From the NCBI GenBank assembly GCA_021464245.1, contig JADCRB010000016.1, forward strand, positions 17,136,143 through 17,200,142: a stretch of DNA of 64,000 bases. The letters run 5' to 3'. The stretch's first letter is position 1. Every line of letters begins with the position of its first letter. Below, piece after piece: positions 20,953-35,380 of the stretch. A program made the position numbers and the translations under genes. The notes beneath the pieces are model-generated. The model worked only from the letters and a program-made list of their open reading frames with translations, had not been told where the DNA came from and did not search any database. This DNA is from Carallia brachiata (lineage: Eukaryota; Streptophyta; Magnoliopsida; Malpighiales; Rhizophoraceae).

Positions 20953-22799
20953 ATAGATATAGAGAGTCGAATATAAGACTTGTATTTTAAAAACACACTG
21001 ATTTACTATTAAATTATCACTTTAAGTAGCAGTCGCTGTTTGAATTTGATACAATCAAAAAGATACATACACTTATAAAAGATAAAAAGACACTATTAAG
21101 TAGCTATCATTTTAAGTGATTGTTGAGTAATTATTATTATATAATATGTCAGATAAAATACACTATACAATAAAAAAGTTTTAATAATTACAATGAAAAA
21201 ACAAAAAAATTTATTCATTATTGAGAAGTCGCAAAAATTTCTTAAATGGCAGTTAGTTAAATATATTTCAAATAAAAATATGAAACCAATACATTATAAT
21301 GATGACATTTTTTATAATCAGATTTTTTTAACAAAAGATATATTATAAATATTTTTATTTCTTTATTGTCAAAAAAAAATCAATTATAATGTATCATTAA
21401 TCTATCTTTTTTTTTTTTTGTGTATTTATATAATTAAACTCTTTGAAGCAATTTCAATTTCCATCTGCAAAATCTTTGCACAGTAAAAATTTCCTAGCCG
21501 TACCAGTTATGATCATAACTAATAATAGAAATAATAAATATCCCCCTATCTCATATTAAGTTGAAAAGTACTTTATGTACTGAATGAATTCTTTTTAATA
21601 ATATAATTTTATAATATCTGATAATTTATTTAAAAAATTTATTTTTATAAATTCAACTGTCAATTGATCGATGCCACATTACTACTTTAATGTGATGGCA
21701 TGAAACCAACATTTTTTTTTATTATTATTTATATGCATTTATCAGGAGTCAAGATAGTACGTGTCCCCGTAATGAAAACATTATAAAGATCAAGAGAATG
21801 AAAGGCGAATCATGATTTTCAATGCTTCAATCTTTGCGGCTAGGAAATAATTTCCCTTGTCATCATAGATGGTCCGGCTTGTGAAATATAAAAATGATGG
21901 CTAACAAGATGAATATAATTGCTCCAAATCAAAAAGATAATTATGACATCTTCACACTATATAATTCAAAGTCTTATGCATGCTGTTTTATTTCGTATCA
22001 AGTTCATAAGCTTAAAAAAAAAAAAAAAAATCGATGACAATAAGTAACCTTCTAATTATACATAATCTTTAATGAATTTTTTTTTTTTTTTTACGACAGC
22101 GGATTATATAATTCAGATGTAATGTAAGGTGAACTTACTAAATGCAATAAATATTTGTATTGTGATTCAGAAAATCTGTCTAACAAGATTAGCATTATCT
22201 TTATCATGTAATTACCAAAAGCTTTGTTCAAGACGGTTTCATTTCGTCGTTAACCTCAATAATGATACACTTTTTTTAATAAGATTGACGTCCGCAGCTT
22301 GACTTTCTTGGTCCTTCCTGTATATTTATGAGAATTTAATGGCAAAGTGGACTGGACGGAGATAAGAGAATCTAAAAATTGAATTTTCAAATAGGTAGAA
22401 TAATTTCAAGATAGAAATATAATCAGCACTTTTCCTATAACTTTTTTAAAAAATAAGAAATATTAAACGTGATTTTAAGAAATATTAAATGTGATTTTTA
22501 AGCAACATTAAAATATTATAATTAAATTTTAAAAAAATAAAAAATATATAAATTATTATATATCATTAAATAAATTATGTGTTACTACAGTACAACGAGA
22601 ATCACCTAATAATGCTTTCCAAAAGGGCAAAGGCACGGATAGAGAGAGAGGAAAAAATAAATCAACTTAACTTTTATATATATTTTATTCTAAGTCTGTT
22701 ATATATTAATATTAATAATTTTACACGTCATAAGGTATAAAAATATATAAAATTTATAATTAATATTGATATATAACAAATTTATAAATGTATGTATAT

Positions 22800-23440
22800 A
22801 GATTTCACCCACTATCTTTAATCTTTTTGAAAATTTTGTCCATAACGTTTTTATATTTTAAATTCTACTCTCTACATTTTTGCTGTCAATCATTTTCGCC
22901 TTTCTCCGTTAGTTAGCCGTTAAATTTAATATTTAGTAGTCTAATAATCGTTATGTTGTCTAATTTAAATGAAATATTAGTATAAAGTGATGACCTAACA
23001 TTTAATAAAGTAATGATTTGTCATACCTCACTTTTTTTTGATTGGTTCTATTCAGGCATATATTTATTTTAGTGTATACAGATAACAGATTCTTTATTTT
23101 TATTTTTACTCTTAACTTTATAAAATTATAAATAACATTTTCTTTTAATTTTTTGAAAATCACAGTATTTGAATCAAAAATTTTTTAAAAAAATTATTAA
23201 ATGTCAGGTTATCACTTTATGTTAATATGTCATTTAAATTAGACGACGTAACAATAATTGAACTGCTAAATATTAAATTTAATGACAAACTAACTCAGGA
23301 AGATAAAAATGATTGACGGCAAAAATGTTAAAAGTAAAATTTAAAATACAAAAATGTCGTAAATGAAATTTTTAAAAATATTAAAGATGATAGATAAAAC
23401 TTATATATTTATCATTTATAAATTATATAGGACAACATTT
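22800..23440. mobile_element. Long inverted-repeat MITE
   Basis: Left arm about 22800-23030 and right arm about 23175-23440 are near reverse complements of each other. Paired blocks include 'tgctgtcaatcatttt' with 'gattgacggcaaaaatg', 'gtctaatttaaatga' with 'tcatttaaattagac', and 'aagtgatgacctaaca' with 'tgtcaggttatcactt'. About 145 bp separates the arms. There is no coding capacity, and the ends and target duplication were not resolved. Confidence 0.7.
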
Positions 23441-24308
23441 AATTACTATTCGCAGACAACCTATCTACTCTCACTTTATTAACCTTTTTTCTCTTTCGAA
23501 GAAAGAACTCCTTTCTTTCCTCTAACGTGGAAAGCGTGGAATGCGTACTGCACACTCCACTTACCGCTGAAGGCACCGGCGGTGGTTGGCTCTGCCTATT
23601 TGCTCTAAAATTCCTTGTTTCGTTTGTCAATCCATTTGGTGTTCTTTAAATTCTTGGACTCACTAATTTAAAGTTTAAACTTCAAAAAAAAAAAAAAATC
23701 TCGGAGGAAGTTGTGATTCAAGTCTCGTTTCCCTCAAAAATGTCATCTTATTTCAATGTAGCAAAAAAAAAAAAAAACCCATTCCGTTGAACCTCGTATC
23801 ACGAAATTGGGAAAGATTTAAATTTTACCATATAATTTCTTTTGCATATACTATGATTTTATTTATTGGAACTGCAGTCGTAATTAGAAAACCAAATTTG
23901 CCTAAAAATTTTTTAGAACATTTCTGCTGGCGCAAAAATAAAAAACCCATTTAAGTTTTGTATTTTAACGTCTTTCTTCAAATTTGACGAGATATTTCAC
24001 AATTAGCATGTAAAATTACTTGGCGTGTTTTTTTCTTTTCAAAAATTGATAATAATATTAAATCGCTTTCGTTCTTGAGGTTTAAGAGAAAAAACATTCT
24101 TATTGTCAAATCCACAAGGACCACGGCAAGATGAACATCTGAACGAAAAACCCAAGGCGCACGGAATCCCAACACAATAAAATAAACTAATTAACTAGCT
24201 ATCATTTTCAATTTTTTTTTGACAAAAAAAAGTTTAGATAACTATATTTATAAGTTTAATTTAGGTGATAATAAAATTCAAACTCACTACTAATTATTCA
24301 GGAATTCC
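23441..24308. other. Intergenic, no gene seen
   Basis: Ordinary AT-rich sequence. Short open frames on the minus strand (23439-23630 and 23978-24175) have no recognisable features. Confidence 0.5.
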
Positions 24309-24311
24309 TAA

Positions 24312-24686
24312 TGGTGTGTTTGGAGTGGAGGGAAGGGTGGGGAAAGGAAGAAAAAAGAAAAGAAAATAAAGAGAAAATAAAATTGTTTGGAGTGATAGAG
24401 AAAGTGGAGAGAAAGAAAGTGTAGTGAAAGAAAAGTGAATAGTAATTTGTGAGAGAAAAAGTGAAGAGAAAATCAAATTGTTTGTAGTGGTAGAAAAATT
24501 GAAAGAAAGAAAGTATGGTGAAAGAAAAAATAAATAGTAATTTGTGAGAGAAAAAGTGAAGAGAAAATAAAGTTGTTTGAAGTTGTGTAGAAAGTGAGAA
24601 GAAAAAAATATAAGAAAGAAAAGTATATGGTAATGATTATGTTTTTCCTTCTCTCTCCTTTTCCTTCGCACAACAAACAGACCCTA
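24312..24686. mobile_element. TIR element with internal 95-bp tandem repeats, copy 2
   Basis: Left end TGGTGTGTTTGGAGTGGA, right end CACAACAAACAGACCC, flanked by TAA (24309-24311 and 24687-24689). 'gtgagagaaaaag' occurs at 24449 and 24544, the same 95-bp internal period as in 13611-13978. The apparent 125-codon frame on the minus strand comes from the purine-rich repeat and is not a gene. Confidence 0.65.
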
Positions 24687-24689
24687 TAA

Positions 24690-26096
24690 ATTAATTATAA
24701 GCGTAACGACTCAAATCCAAATCAAAATGAAACCATTAAAACACTAACCAGACAAATAGCTCGTATGTCATTTCCTTTTATTTATTAATTATTGCATACG
24801 TTTTTAAATTTTTACCGGGAATAAGGGAAAAAGGCACGTCAACGTGGCCAAACCAAACGCTCGAGCAACACGTCAACAAACTCCGTCAAATCGAACGGAG
24901 AATCTCACAAAGAGAGAGCATTTTCGACGACGTTAATGGAGGCCGTCTAAAATGACATCTTCCTTTTATTTCCCTCTCTCTTTTTTGCAGCCAAGAAAAG
25001 GAAGAACCACCAGCACCCTCTCTCTCTCTCTCTCTCTCACTCACTCTCATTTTCTTCCTCGCCCTGGAAGTTGTCTGTTTCCAAAACGCTGCCGTTTCAG
25101 TATCAACAAGGTGTCGCCTTGGTCACTCTAAAACCTCTTTTTTTTTTTTTCTTTTTTTTTTCCTGTGATCGTACATATATATTTTATCAGTTATGTTATA
25201 GCTTTCAATTTAATTTTAATTTCGTTTTTTTTTTAATGTTAAACTCGTATCCGTTTGTATTTCTAGAAAACTATATATGTATTTAATTGTGAGGTTTTAT
25301 TTTTTTTGACTGTGGTGTGGGATTATTTCGGAGATATAATCGGATCGCTTCTGATTCGTGTAATTTTTTCGGATTTTTTGTTTTTCTTTATTTCTGTTAT
25401 ATATATATATATATACTATTTTTAGGGGTGTTTGAATTTAGACTCACTCTCAACTTACCTTAAGTGTAGCAGATGGATTCGAATCAGGTTTTTTTTATTT
25501 TTTTTTATAATAAATTTCTCGCTTACCTTGTTTTGTTTTCTGGGTGTTTTTGTAGCCTTTTCTTCTTTTTTTTTTATCCTACAAAAATTGAAAGCAGCTG
25601 GTTTGATTTTTTTATATTTTGAATTGTAATAGTGTTGCTTATTGGCCATATATAAGGCTTGGAATTTTTTATTTCCCCCATTTTGGCTCAGTTTTACTTA
25701 GGCCACACTGATCTTAGAATTGGGTAATCTTTTTATTTTAAATTTAATTTTTATTTTTAATTTTACGTACTTTATTTTACTCTTCAGATTGTGCTGGGAC
25801 ACTGAAGCCAAAAGGAGTGTTTGAGTTTATTTTGGCGTTTAAATTATTCTTTACAGAATTGTTGTTAACTCTGAATTGGCGAATTTTCAATCTGTTGATG
25901 TGGCTGAATTGGTACGCATCATGTTGATGTTTGTTGCTTTTTCTGTTTTGATTGCAGAGTAACAATCGTACCATATCTCTTTCTTGTTAGATTGGTGGTT
26001 CTGGGTAACAACTAACGAGTCGTTTTTAAGCTTTGGAACATGTGAGTGAAAATTGTTGGTTGTTGACAGAGATTTGTGGAATAGTGTGTTTTGAGT
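24690..26096 (+). other. Upstream region and probable 5' leader of the RING gene
   Basis: A CT microsatellite at about 25018-25038 precedes a T-rich stretch that looks like a long leader intron. Candidate acceptors are at 'gattgcag|ag' near 25961 and 'gttgacag|ag' near 26070. An (AT)n run lies near 25400-25416. The exact start site and leader splicing cannot be fixed from sequence alone. Confidence 0.4.
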
Positions 26097-28087
26097 ATGG
26101 GGGGTGCTTGTTGCGTTGCTGCTAGAGATAGAACCATAGTAGGTGGATCTGGAAGTGAGATCTTACATAGAAATATCCGGCATTCACCAACATGGAGCTT
26201 TAGGTGGGATAACCGAGGGAGGGTGGCAGGTGAAGAGACCTCCATAAGTTGGTTTCCGGATGGAACGGGCGGGAACCATGAACCAGGGGTTAAGCATGAA
26301 TCCCCCTATATGTCACAGGATGGAAGCCCTGTGGAGAATTTGCAAAGCTGTTCATGGAATAAGTCCTCAGTATCTGAAGGAACTGCAGAGCATATGACAA
26401 CACCCATGTCAGGTATTGAATGGCTGTAGCAGCTTGTAATCTCAACTGGTACATTTTACAGCTTTGCTGACTTGCTGTTCTGAAGTCTGATCGCCATGTC
26501 ATTTCTGAGACCAAAAATTTACAACAAACTTCTGCATTTAGCTTTTTTTTCTTTGAATATATAGAAATATATACTTGCAGACATATAGATGAAAAGTATT
26601 GAAAGATAGCTAACTGATTTCTGGCAGAGTAGCCTTGCTGAAAAGTTGCTGGAAACCGCACTAGTTTTTGGCTAGTTAAATTGCTAGTAAATGAGACAAT
26701 CATTTGGTGGAACTTCCAGAAGAAATGGGACCTTATTAGTTGCAACTTTATTTTGGCCTTGAGTCATGGCTGTGGCTTCATACATTACTTTTCTCGTTCC
26801 GTGGACATTTTTGGGATTGCTTTTGTAATTTCTTTCTTGGGAATGCATCAGTTGTATTGTTTCATGACTGATAAGTTGAAAAGAAGTCTTTTAGGACTCA
26901 TTCCTTCTTTTATTGCAAATTGGGGGTATTCCTTATGATGCGGATTGCCTCCTAGTAAAACTATGCATTTGCTGCTTGTTGATCTTCTGTAAGTTACTGA
27001 GTTTTTGGCTCCATCCTTATGTGGCAGATCAATCTATCTCAAGGAACATTTCAATGGACACCAGTTTGGAACAGGTATGGCTTTCTTTGTTGGAATGATA
27101 CAAGTTACAATATACTCTAATGAGAATTTTTGCATTTAGGTGAAGGAGATGACAGAATCACCAGCAGCTTCAGGACCATCTCCCATGCAATTATCAGTTT
27201 CATTGCCATCTACTTCATCCTCGTCAACATCCCCATTATCATCCAAAAGTCATTTGCATCCTGCTGGCTCAGCCACTCCTGGGAGGCCCTGTCATTCTCC
27301 TGGCAATCAATTGACGTCACAATTACCTGATGCACAGGTGTCAGGATTGAAGTCACGAAACAGCATCTCAGTTAATGATGAGAGGCCTACAGTTCCCTCA
27401 TGGAGCAATGATTCAACTCGGGGATCCCATGGTGGGTCTTCAGATCGTTGGTCCATGCATGCGTTCTCTGAGCTGATGGCCACTTCCCATCGAGAAAGGT
27501 GGTCTTTTGATAGCGAGTCCCTGGGTAATCATGAGAAAAGCAGATGCAGTAGTAGGACATCAGATGCTCCCTGTGTTGATCTCCAGACATGTGGGGTTTG
27601 TTCAAGGCTATTAACTGAGAAATCTTTGTGGAGTACCCAGAAGCTTATTGCCACTAATGAGCTGTCTGTTATTGCTGTTTTAACTTGTGGGCATGTTTAT
27701 CATGCTGAGTGTTTGGAGACTATGACACCTGAAATGGATAAGTATGATCCTGCTTGCCCAGTTTGTACATTGGGTGAGAAACACATTTTTAACTGGACTC
27801 AAAAGGCCCTGAAGGCAGAAATGGACCGGAAGGCTAAGAACAAGAGATCGAGGAATCGGTCTGTGGATGGTGATCTTTATGGTGATTCTGACATGTTCAA
27901 TTGCCTAAAAGCAAGTGAACACGAAAGGAAGGGTCCCAAGATGGCCTCCAGTTCCAGCATGAAAGGATCTTTTGCGAAACCTTTCTTGAGGAGGCATTTT
28001 TCATTTGGATCAAAGGGCAGTAGATCCTTGACAGATCCCACTACCAAAAAGAAGGGGTTCTTCTGGACAAGATCCATGAAGGCCTGA
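26097..28087 (+). CDS. RING-H2 finger protein, probable E3 ubiquitin ligase
   Basis: Three exons, 26097-26412, 27028-27074 and 27140-28087, encode 436 residues. A single RING-H2 finger lies near the middle, with ligands at about Cys272, Cys275, Cys304, His306, His309, Cys312, Cys327 and Cys330 (CGVC...LTCGHVYHAEC...CPVC). Such fingers recruit ubiquitin-loaded E2 enzymes. The N-terminus, MGGACC, has a glycine after Met and a pair of cysteines, a layout suited to myristoylation and palmitoylation, so membrane attachment is plausible. Ser/Thr/Pro-rich sequence fills residues 125-260. The basic C-terminus (KPFLRRHFSFGSKGSRSL...) is conserved in plant relatives as I recall them (At4g39140 and At2g21500). 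Substrates are unknown. Confidence 0.9.
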
Positions 28088-29532
28088 GGAGACCTCAACC
28101 GTTGGGACTTGAGATGTGAGTTTTTTTTTTTTTTTGTGGTTAATTTGAATGCATTATATGCTGCTTTATCAGTATAAATTGCTAGAAATTCAGCGCTATG
28201 AAAGGCAGCTTTTAAACCTTATAGTCATCTTACGCTTTCCAGATATGTCAGGCAAAACTTCTTTCCTGGTGCTAGAAAATTTTATGGAGCCAGTCTGAGA
28301 AATGTTGGGGGCGAGCGTTATTCAAATGAGCTGTATTTCAACTTATTCCTTACTAGGATTTAAAAGGCCTTCCATGCCTACAGATTCCGATGTCAACCTT
28401 CGCTCCATTGGAAAGAAGGGCTGTGGGAAGCACTGGACACCATCTTTCAAGATTTAAGTAGAAAAGTGCACGTCTTCATACACGTCGTTGTCAACAGGAT
28501 CAGTTTGTGGAATTACACTGTAAAGAAGTGAAAAATTTTACCAAAAAAAAAAAAAAAGTCTAATATGATTATTGAGAAATATGTAGTAGAATGAAAGTAT
28601 GTCTCGAGAGACTGGTAATCAATTTTATTTTGTACAGATCAATTTGTTACTTCCTTGGACATAATTTTATGAATTGAATCAAATGAATTCTTATGGCACT
28701 GGGAACTCGCACGGGTGAGTGAGGCAATATATATCATGCCTTCAAATTCTAATCTTTATGGGATTTGCTGCTGTGTTGAGGTCTTCCTCTTGTGGATTAA
28801 TGTTCGCTGCTAGCGTAGAGTGCTGAATTTTCCAAGAATGTGGTTTCTTGATTTAGGGTTTTCAGATTGCCATTAAAGAAACTAGAAAGAGAGAATCTCA
28901 ATGCCAATGGCTTGCTCATGCTGGTCTTAATTTAAATTTCTTTTTTTTTTTTACTCCTTTAGAGCTGTTAGTCTAGGTTTAAAATCTGGGATTCAAATTT
29001 TAAACCAAAAGCTCAGCTGTTGCCGAGTCTCCAGTGTTAATTTAAAGTTTTTTTTTTTGGTTTTTTGGTGTTAATGGAGGCATAATTAAAGTAGAAGGGA
29101 AACTCTAACTAACTATTAACCGAGGTTAAGAGATTTTATGAATATCTTGCTGTAACTTTGACACCACCCTAAGCAAAAGGTCTTTGAATATATACACACT
29201 AACAGTCAAAGAGAATGCATGATAACGGAGACATAGATAATAGTGTTAATTTAAAGTTCCTCCCAACAAGAGAGTGGTAAACCTCAAACTATCCTTGGAA
29301 GGCCCAAAGGCCGGTTTCATCTCGGCCCCAAATGTGATGGGGCTTTGGTTAAAAGGCCGAAAGTTCGGCATAGTGGTCTAGGTGATTCTCGAGATTCTCC
29401 AAGGATCTTATCTGGTGAGCTGCTTGGTATTATCCAGTTTATCGATCACCAAACTTTACTTGACGAGGCAGCCCATTGGCGATCTGGGGTCATCTCAATC
29501 CGTAAGAGTGTTTTTTGTCGTCCTGCTAAGCT
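28088..29532. other. 3' region of the RING gene and intergenic DNA
   Basis: Positions 28088 to about 28560 are probably 3' untranslated sequence. The rest has T and A homopolymers and no gene. At about 29290-29400 there is a GC-richer stretch ('aaggcccaaaggccgg', 'ctcgagattctccaagg') that I cannot assign. Confidence 0.4.
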
Positions 29533-29604
29533 ACACGTGCCGAGGTTTCCCTAACGTGGCACATACATGTTCATGTCTCTTTTGCATCCCCAACACTACG
29601 TGTG
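29533..29604 (+). promoter_or_regulatory. Cluster of three ABRE-like ACGT elements
   Basis: Three ACGT-core sites sit 165-236 bp upstream of the dehydrin start codon: ACACGTGC (29533-29540), ACGTGGC (29554-29560) and TACGTGTG (29597-29604). ACGTGGC and CACGTG cores are binding sites for ABF/AREB bZIP factors, so abscisic-acid control, usual for dehydrins, is likely. Confidence 0.65.
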
Positions 29605-29768
29605 GAAACCTCATTTACATGCAAGAAAAAGTGGCTTCTTCTGTTCATCACCGCTATTCATTTTCTTTTTAAGTTCTGTCTCAATGATATCATTTCCTTA
29701 CAATATCAGAGCCCCGTCTGGTTGTTGTTTAAACATTTGCTCAACATATACCATAGAGCAAAATCAAC

Positions 29769-30831
29769 ATGTCAGCTCACTTAAGAGATGAGTATGGGAA
29801 TCCAGTTCAGCTCACGGATGAACATGGCAACCCGGTTGTGCTGACCGACGAGCACGGTGAGCCCGTCACCATCACTGGTTTAGCCACCAAACAACCTCTA
29901 ACTGTTGCCTATGCAACACAAAGCAAGGTAAGTGAGACGGGTACAGAAACAACAGGCGATGTACCGAAGACTGAAGCCGGAACTGAGTCTGGGAAGGGTG
30001 GTGAGGCAGGCGAGCTTAAGAAAGAGGAGCAGCATGAAAGCTCCGGGGAGATTCAACAGTCTACTAGTTCAAGCTCTAGCTCGGTAAGATGCATGTCAGC
30101 TTATTATATATACGGGGTAGCCCTTTGAATGATTGTGTGTGCGCTGTGACTTCTTGCATGCACAGACTATAAATAAACAACAAAGTCCTGGTTTTTGCAC
30201 AAATTGAGTCAGTTAGCCTGTGACATTCCTTGTACATAATATGGACAAATATTCTATAGCTTACATCATTAAACTGATGAGAGGAAGACAAAAGGGTACT
30301 TATTAATGTTGTTTATCTTGCGAATGATACAGATAAGAGTAGTGAAATAACAATACAAATGAAGAAATTCTTAACATGAACATTGTAAGATATAAGAGAG
30401 TTCTTCGATCTTATGGTTCAATGAGCTTGCCATATATATATATATAAAACAAAAAATGCATGAATCCTTATCTATTAGGAAGGATATTTTAATGGGCTGT
30501 AAAAAAATTGAGAAATTTTAGGTCCTATCCATCATGTTCGATCTCCTTTCCTCTATTATTACCATCTTCACCGTCGTTGTGCACCTTTCAGTCCGAGGAT
30601 GATGGGCAAGGAGGGAGAAGGAAGAAAAAGAAGGGACTTACGCAAAAATTAAAGGAGAAACTCTCACTAAGTGGAAAGCACAAGGAAGAGCAGGGGCAGC
30701 ATGCAAGTGAACCTGGCACAACCACTACTACTGCAGGAGAAGCCCCTTCTCCAGGAGGTGAGCAGCACCATGAGCATAAGAGTGTACTTGAAAAGATCAA
30801 GGAGAAATTGCCTGGCCACCATAGCCACTAG
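29769..30831 (+). CDS. Y3SK2-type dehydrin (LEA group 2)
   Basis: Two exons, 29769-30083 and 30592-30831, encode a 184-residue hydrophilic protein. Three Y-like segments occur near the N-terminus: [20 protein letters not shown] and [11 protein letters not shown] serine tract (TSSSSSS, continued by SEDDG after the intron) forms the S-segment and is followed by the basic stretch RRKKKKG. Two K-segments follow, [16 protein letters not shown] and [15 protein letters not shown], which form amphipathic helices on membranes. Dehydrins protect membranes and proteins during drought, cold and seed drying. The intron splits the S-segment, the usual position in SK-containing dehydrins. Two of the three Y segments have His where the consensus has Tyr, and the third also has Glu for Asn. 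The alanine- and glycine-rich spacer is short. Confidence 0.95.
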
Positions 30832-31736
30832 GTGGAACATGTGCATCTTCTATGTGCATGACATTCAGTGCCTTGTATAAAATGTATGCAATGCTTGTTA
30901 ACCTGTTACTGGTTTGAGGAATTGGGAAGTCTTGAATTTGTATGTGGTTGGCTTTGCTGTGAGTTGTTGTTGAAGCAACTTTGGGGTAAATAGTGTATGA
31001 AAAGGCCTGTTATCATGTTTAAGCTTCATGAATAAATAATTAAATACTTTGCATTTCTATCATTTTTAAACATCGCTGTTTGCTTGTGTTTTACTTGGAA
31101 TCATAGATGCGGAGGGACAGCTATCGATCTACCTCCCTTGTTCAACAATGTCTTTTGGATTTTCAATTGGAGAACTTGTGCTGTTAGTTCTTTTTGGATG
31201 AATGGAACAATGTTCAATAACTAAAAATCTCTCTTTGAATCTGTTGAGACAAAAAAAAAAAATCTCTTCAATATTGCTTCTCCAAAGAGGTCTTTCTAGT
31301 GACAAAGCAACAATATAGACCCAACGCAGTCATGACCACTAACAAGCAGAAAACTGATCGTTGGCAGCGGCAGAGCACCCTCAGATAAGATTGGGAGATG
31401 AAGTTATAACGTTGTAGGTGGTTCTAATTACTTGTGAGGGGGTTCGAATTGCAAATATAAATTTCTACAAAGAGCAATGTTACGGTCAAACAGACAAGCA
31501 AGTAAACAACACTAACACCCAAAAGAACCAATTGCTGCATAACAAGAGCCGAGATCCAAACCAAAACGATGGTGGATTGAATGGTTTGTCGTCCCCACTA
31601 CATCGCATTAGCAATATCCTTGCAGCACAGGAGCGTAAGTGCTAGCACGGGGGCCAGAATTGAATTCCTCACCTTGTTCCCCTCTGTGGCGGGCCAAAAA
31701 CTGTACTTGGAAAATCAGAGTACTGCAAATGGTGTG
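30832..31736. other. 3' regions of the convergent dehydrin and RPT4 genes
   Basis: The genes on either side converge here. 'catgaataaataatt' near 31028 is a plausible dehydrin poly(A) signal. Sequence from about 31330 to 31736 is probably RPT4 3' untranslated DNA in antisense. No separate gene is seen. Confidence 0.4.
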
Positions 31737-34578
<2,842 letters not shown>

Positions 34579-34859
34579 TCTCTTCGATCTTGCTTGCTTC
34601 TCGTCTCCGATGGTGTTCTTTGCAAACTTGAACAGTTAAAAAAAATAAAGTCCCAATTAAAAAAAAAAAATACATCTACGCTTGTTTTCTAGAAAAGTAT
34701 TTTTAAATATATATTTTTTTTCTCAACCAAGAAAAATAATTTATAAACATTTTCAAGAATTAGCCAAAAATGCCTTAATTCCCCTCAAAGTTGGATTTGT
34801 ATACTTTAATGAGCCCACCGACTTGGTCTGCCCTTATACGCTTTCTCCTAGTCCAAGGT

Positions 34860-34895
34860 GGCCCATATTTAATGGGCCTATTGTCTTATTGGGCC
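34860..34895. promoter_or_regulatory. Three site II-like elements between RPT4 and BUPS
   Basis: GGCCCA at 34860-34865 and TGGGCC at 34873-34878 and 34890-34895, about 280-315 bp upstream of the RPT4 start codon. TGGGCC/T (site II) elements bind TCP factors and are common in plant housekeeping promoters. They probably serve RPT4, but the 800-bp interval is shared with the divergent kinase gene. Confidence 0.5.
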
Positions 34896-35380
34896 CTGCT
34901 AACAAAACATTGGCAATTCCATAATCCCGTCCAAAGGGGAGAACTCGGCATAGACTGACTGATTAGCCGAGTGATGGTGAGAGTTCGAACCTCCATTCCT
35001 CCTCATGTATTCTCTCTTCTGAGGCCCTGACCTCTCTTCCTTACACCCAAAAAAAAACAATGGTAACCATTTTTGGTTGGAATTTATGAAGCCTGTAATA
35101 GGAACTGTTCGTAGCTAACAATTGTTAACCATCATTTGACTTGGTAGTTACTAAAAATAGGCGCCAAGGCCAACCGACTCTTTTTACTCTTAACAAAAAT
35201 CTCTCCATAAACATTGCCTCATTAATGGGAGAGCAAAAATCCATCACAGCTGTAAATTTTCATCTCCATTTATAATCAAGAAAAATGGAATAACAAACTA
35301 GTTCAATCCCCATTATAGGGATTGATAGAAATACAGAGACCTTTTTTTTTTTTTCCAAAGATCTTCACTCCCAGGAGGGA

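Larger units (their letters stand above)
17701..22799. other. Gene-free region
   Basis: About 5 kb of AT-rich DNA with poly(A) and poly(T) tracts. I see no gene. The 113-codon frame at 18815-19156 is a low-complexity artefact. Two short tandem duplications are listed separately. A fragment at 19304-19318 ('acatgggcggatcga') resembles the left end of the hAT element at 4468. Confidence 0.5.

Noticed and set aside
24294..24671. 125-codon minus-strand open frame
   Set aside because: It reads through the purine-rich tandem repeat of a TIR element and encodes only Phe/Leu/Ser-rich low-complexity sequence.
34973..35055. SINE-like 'agagttcgaacctcc' followed by an A-rich tail
   Set aside because: B-box-like word and A tract are present, but I found no target duplication and no second copy in the window.
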